A DNA stretch of 64,000 bases, from positions 1 through 64,000 of the forward strand of contig NZ_LOED01000010.1 of the NCBI RefSeq assembly GCF_001562425.1. Reading direction: 5' to 3'. Numbering within the stretch: the first letter of the stretch is position 1; every line of letters starts with the position of its first letter. The DNA comes from Fervidicola ferrireducens. Its GTDB lineage: Bacteria > Bacillota > Thermosediminibacteria > Thermosediminibacterales > Thermosediminibacteraceae. Of the stretch, positions 63,202 through 64,000 are shown piece after piece. The translations under genes and the position numbers were made by a program. The notes below the pieces were generated by a model. It did not search any database. It saw nothing but the letters and a program-made list of their open reading frames with translations, and was not told where the DNA came from.

Positions 63202-64000
63202 TTGGATAAAAATTTTTACAGAGTCACGGCCTATTTTTTGATCCTTGTGGTGGTTACGGGCCTTGCCGGTTGCGGCAATTTAGCTACATCGGAATCGGAA
63301 GTCCCGGTATCAAAGGTTTTGAAACCTGAAGGGGCGGTAGTGGAATTAACGATGAAGGGGGCGGAAGTCAAGAAGGCCACCGTCACCCTCGATAACGGCC
63401 AGGTAGATTATTTTGAAGGCGGTGAGCTTTTTTCTCCTGATTTTAAATGGGCCGCCTTTTCGGGAACCGAAAATGGCTTTGGACAGGGACTCTGGATATT
63501 TGCCTTGGATGGTTCCGATGCAAAGCTCATCGAAAAAATCCAGGGAGAAGATTTCGAAAGTGGAAACTACAGGCTATGGCTTTTGGGATGGGATAGCGGT
63601 GGTAGCTTGATATACGCTGTTTCGGGCAAGGAGGGCCTCGTTTTTAAGAAATTCGATCCGGAAAATAAAAAAGTAAAGGAAGTTGGCTGCCTGCCGCTGG
63701 AGGGCGGGTATTGGAGCCGCATGATTTTTAACCGCTACCAAAATTCGGTTTTCGTGGACCTAGTAAGTGAAATTTGGAAGGTAGATATGGCTAAAGAAAC
63801 TGTATCCTGCCTGAAAAAGGGATTACCTTCTTATGATGGGCTATTTTATCCCAGGCTATCGCCCGTGGGAGATTATTTTGCCTACGAAAAGTACGAGCCG
63901 GACGTGCCGGGAGTATACGTGCTGGATACAAAAACCGGGGAGGAACGATTGCTGGCTGGGGATAATGGGGTTATTCGGTTTTCGCCCATCTGGTCTCCCG
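63202..64000 (+). CDS. Lipoprotein with beta-propeller-like repeats, 3' end outside the window
   Basis: The frame is open from a TTG at 63202 (AAGAAGGGGG upstream) to the window edge, 266 codons. A signal peptide ends in a lipobox (LAGCGN). Repeated units such as SPDFKWAAFSG, LWIFALDGSDAKLI, LLGWDSGGSLIYAV and LSPVGDYFAYEKYE resemble TolB/WD40-type propeller blades. The role is unknown; many such lipoproteins are found in clostridia. Confidence 0.7.
   Translation, partial: MDKNFYRVTAYFLILVVVTGLAGCGNLATSESEVPVSKVLKPEGAVVELTMKGAEVKKATVTLDNGQVDYFEGGELFSPDFKWAAFSGTENGFGQGLWIFALDGSDAKLIEKIQGEDFESGNYRLWLLGWDSGGSLIYAVSGKEGLVFKKFDPENKKVKEVGCLPLEGGYWSRMIFNRYQNSVFVDLVSEIWKVDMAKETVSCLKKGLPSYDGLFYPRLSPVGDYFAYEKYEPDVPGVYVLDTKTGEERLLAGDNGVIRFSPIWSP

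Overview
The window reads as chromosome of a strictly anaerobic, low-to-mid GC, Gram-positive bacterium of the clostridial type, possibly a thermophilic Thermoanaerobacterales/Thermosediminibacterales relative (lineage is an inference). The signs are strong GGAGG ribosome binding sites with many TTG and GTG starts, intrinsic terminators, a SAM-I riboswitch, a sensory-type [FeFe] hydrogenase, a glycyl radical enzyme with its activase, ferredoxin-domain enzymes, FolE2, and copper-amine-oxidase-N (stalk) domain exported proteins. No rRNA, tRNA, CRISPR array or prophage was seen.

Layout. 1-0.9 kb: decayed DNA, with an IS607-type transposon remnant and a fused scrap of hydantoinase and DUF917 coding sequence. 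0.9-1.5 kb: a vapBC toxin-antitoxin pair whose promoter lies inside a palindrome. 1.5-5.9 kb: an aldo/keto reductase-ferredoxin, then a tight cluster of NuoE-like ferredoxin, PAS-linked [FeFe] hydrogenase, SpoIIE/PP2C phosphatase and a small unknown protein, which looks like a hydrogen/redox signalling module. 6-12.7 kb: a PAS sigma-54 activator, a -24/-12 promoter, a Na+ symporter with a 34-residue MetS-like subunit, a HypD-like glycyl radical enzyme and its activase, a self-contained catabolic unit. 12.7-15.7 kb: MetH under a SAM-I riboswitch, with a broken UPF0280 gene between them. 15.8-23.7 kb: mixed small operons, including a KaiC-like ATPase, a NifU-like scaffold, two HEPN/MNT pairs, an exported GH18-like protein, HTH regulators and a DUF1848 protein. 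23.8-30.3 kb: galE, a metallo-hydrolase, a folate block (QueD-like, FolE2, FolP, FolK), a polysaccharide deacetylase and DegV. 30.4-33.2 kb: DUF438/hemerythrin/PAS protein and cupin, diverging from Uma2 and a gamma carbonic anhydrase. 33.2-42.8 kb: a nucleoside uptake and salvage operon (BmpA-NupOPQ-type ABC importer, GntR regulator, cytidine deaminase, pyrimidine-nucleoside phosphorylase, phosphopentomutase, purine nucleoside phosphorylase). 42.8-44.4 kb: lipB-lipA. 44.4-51.3 kb: a dipeptide-type ABC importer with an NlpC/P60 peptidase inside the operon, suggesting murein peptide recovery. 51.3-64 kb: rhomboid protease, asd-lysC, a dicarboxylate symporter, a TlpA-CcdA thiol redox pair, exported proteins, an FMN enzyme gene interrupted by one in-frame UGA, ychF, a Cof-type HAD phosphatase and the start of a lipoprotein gene.

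The most novel observation is a candidate cis-regulatory RNA present twice, at about 20.03-20.15 kb upstream of a fumarylacetoacetate-hydrolase-family gene and at about 41.83-41.94 kb upstream of purine nucleoside phosphorylase. The copies share 26 identical bases (20 of them a hairpin loop), compensatory changes in two enclosing stems, and in each the 3' strand of the outer stem can instead pair with the sequence just downstream, as in a riboswitch. Other points for a second look are the UGA in a CGD-UGA (CxxU) context at 60430, the broken UPF0280 gene under SAM control, the sigma-54 glycyl radical operon, the CExxHGH QueD-like protein in a folate cluster without folB, and a NifU-like protein lacking its first cysteine.
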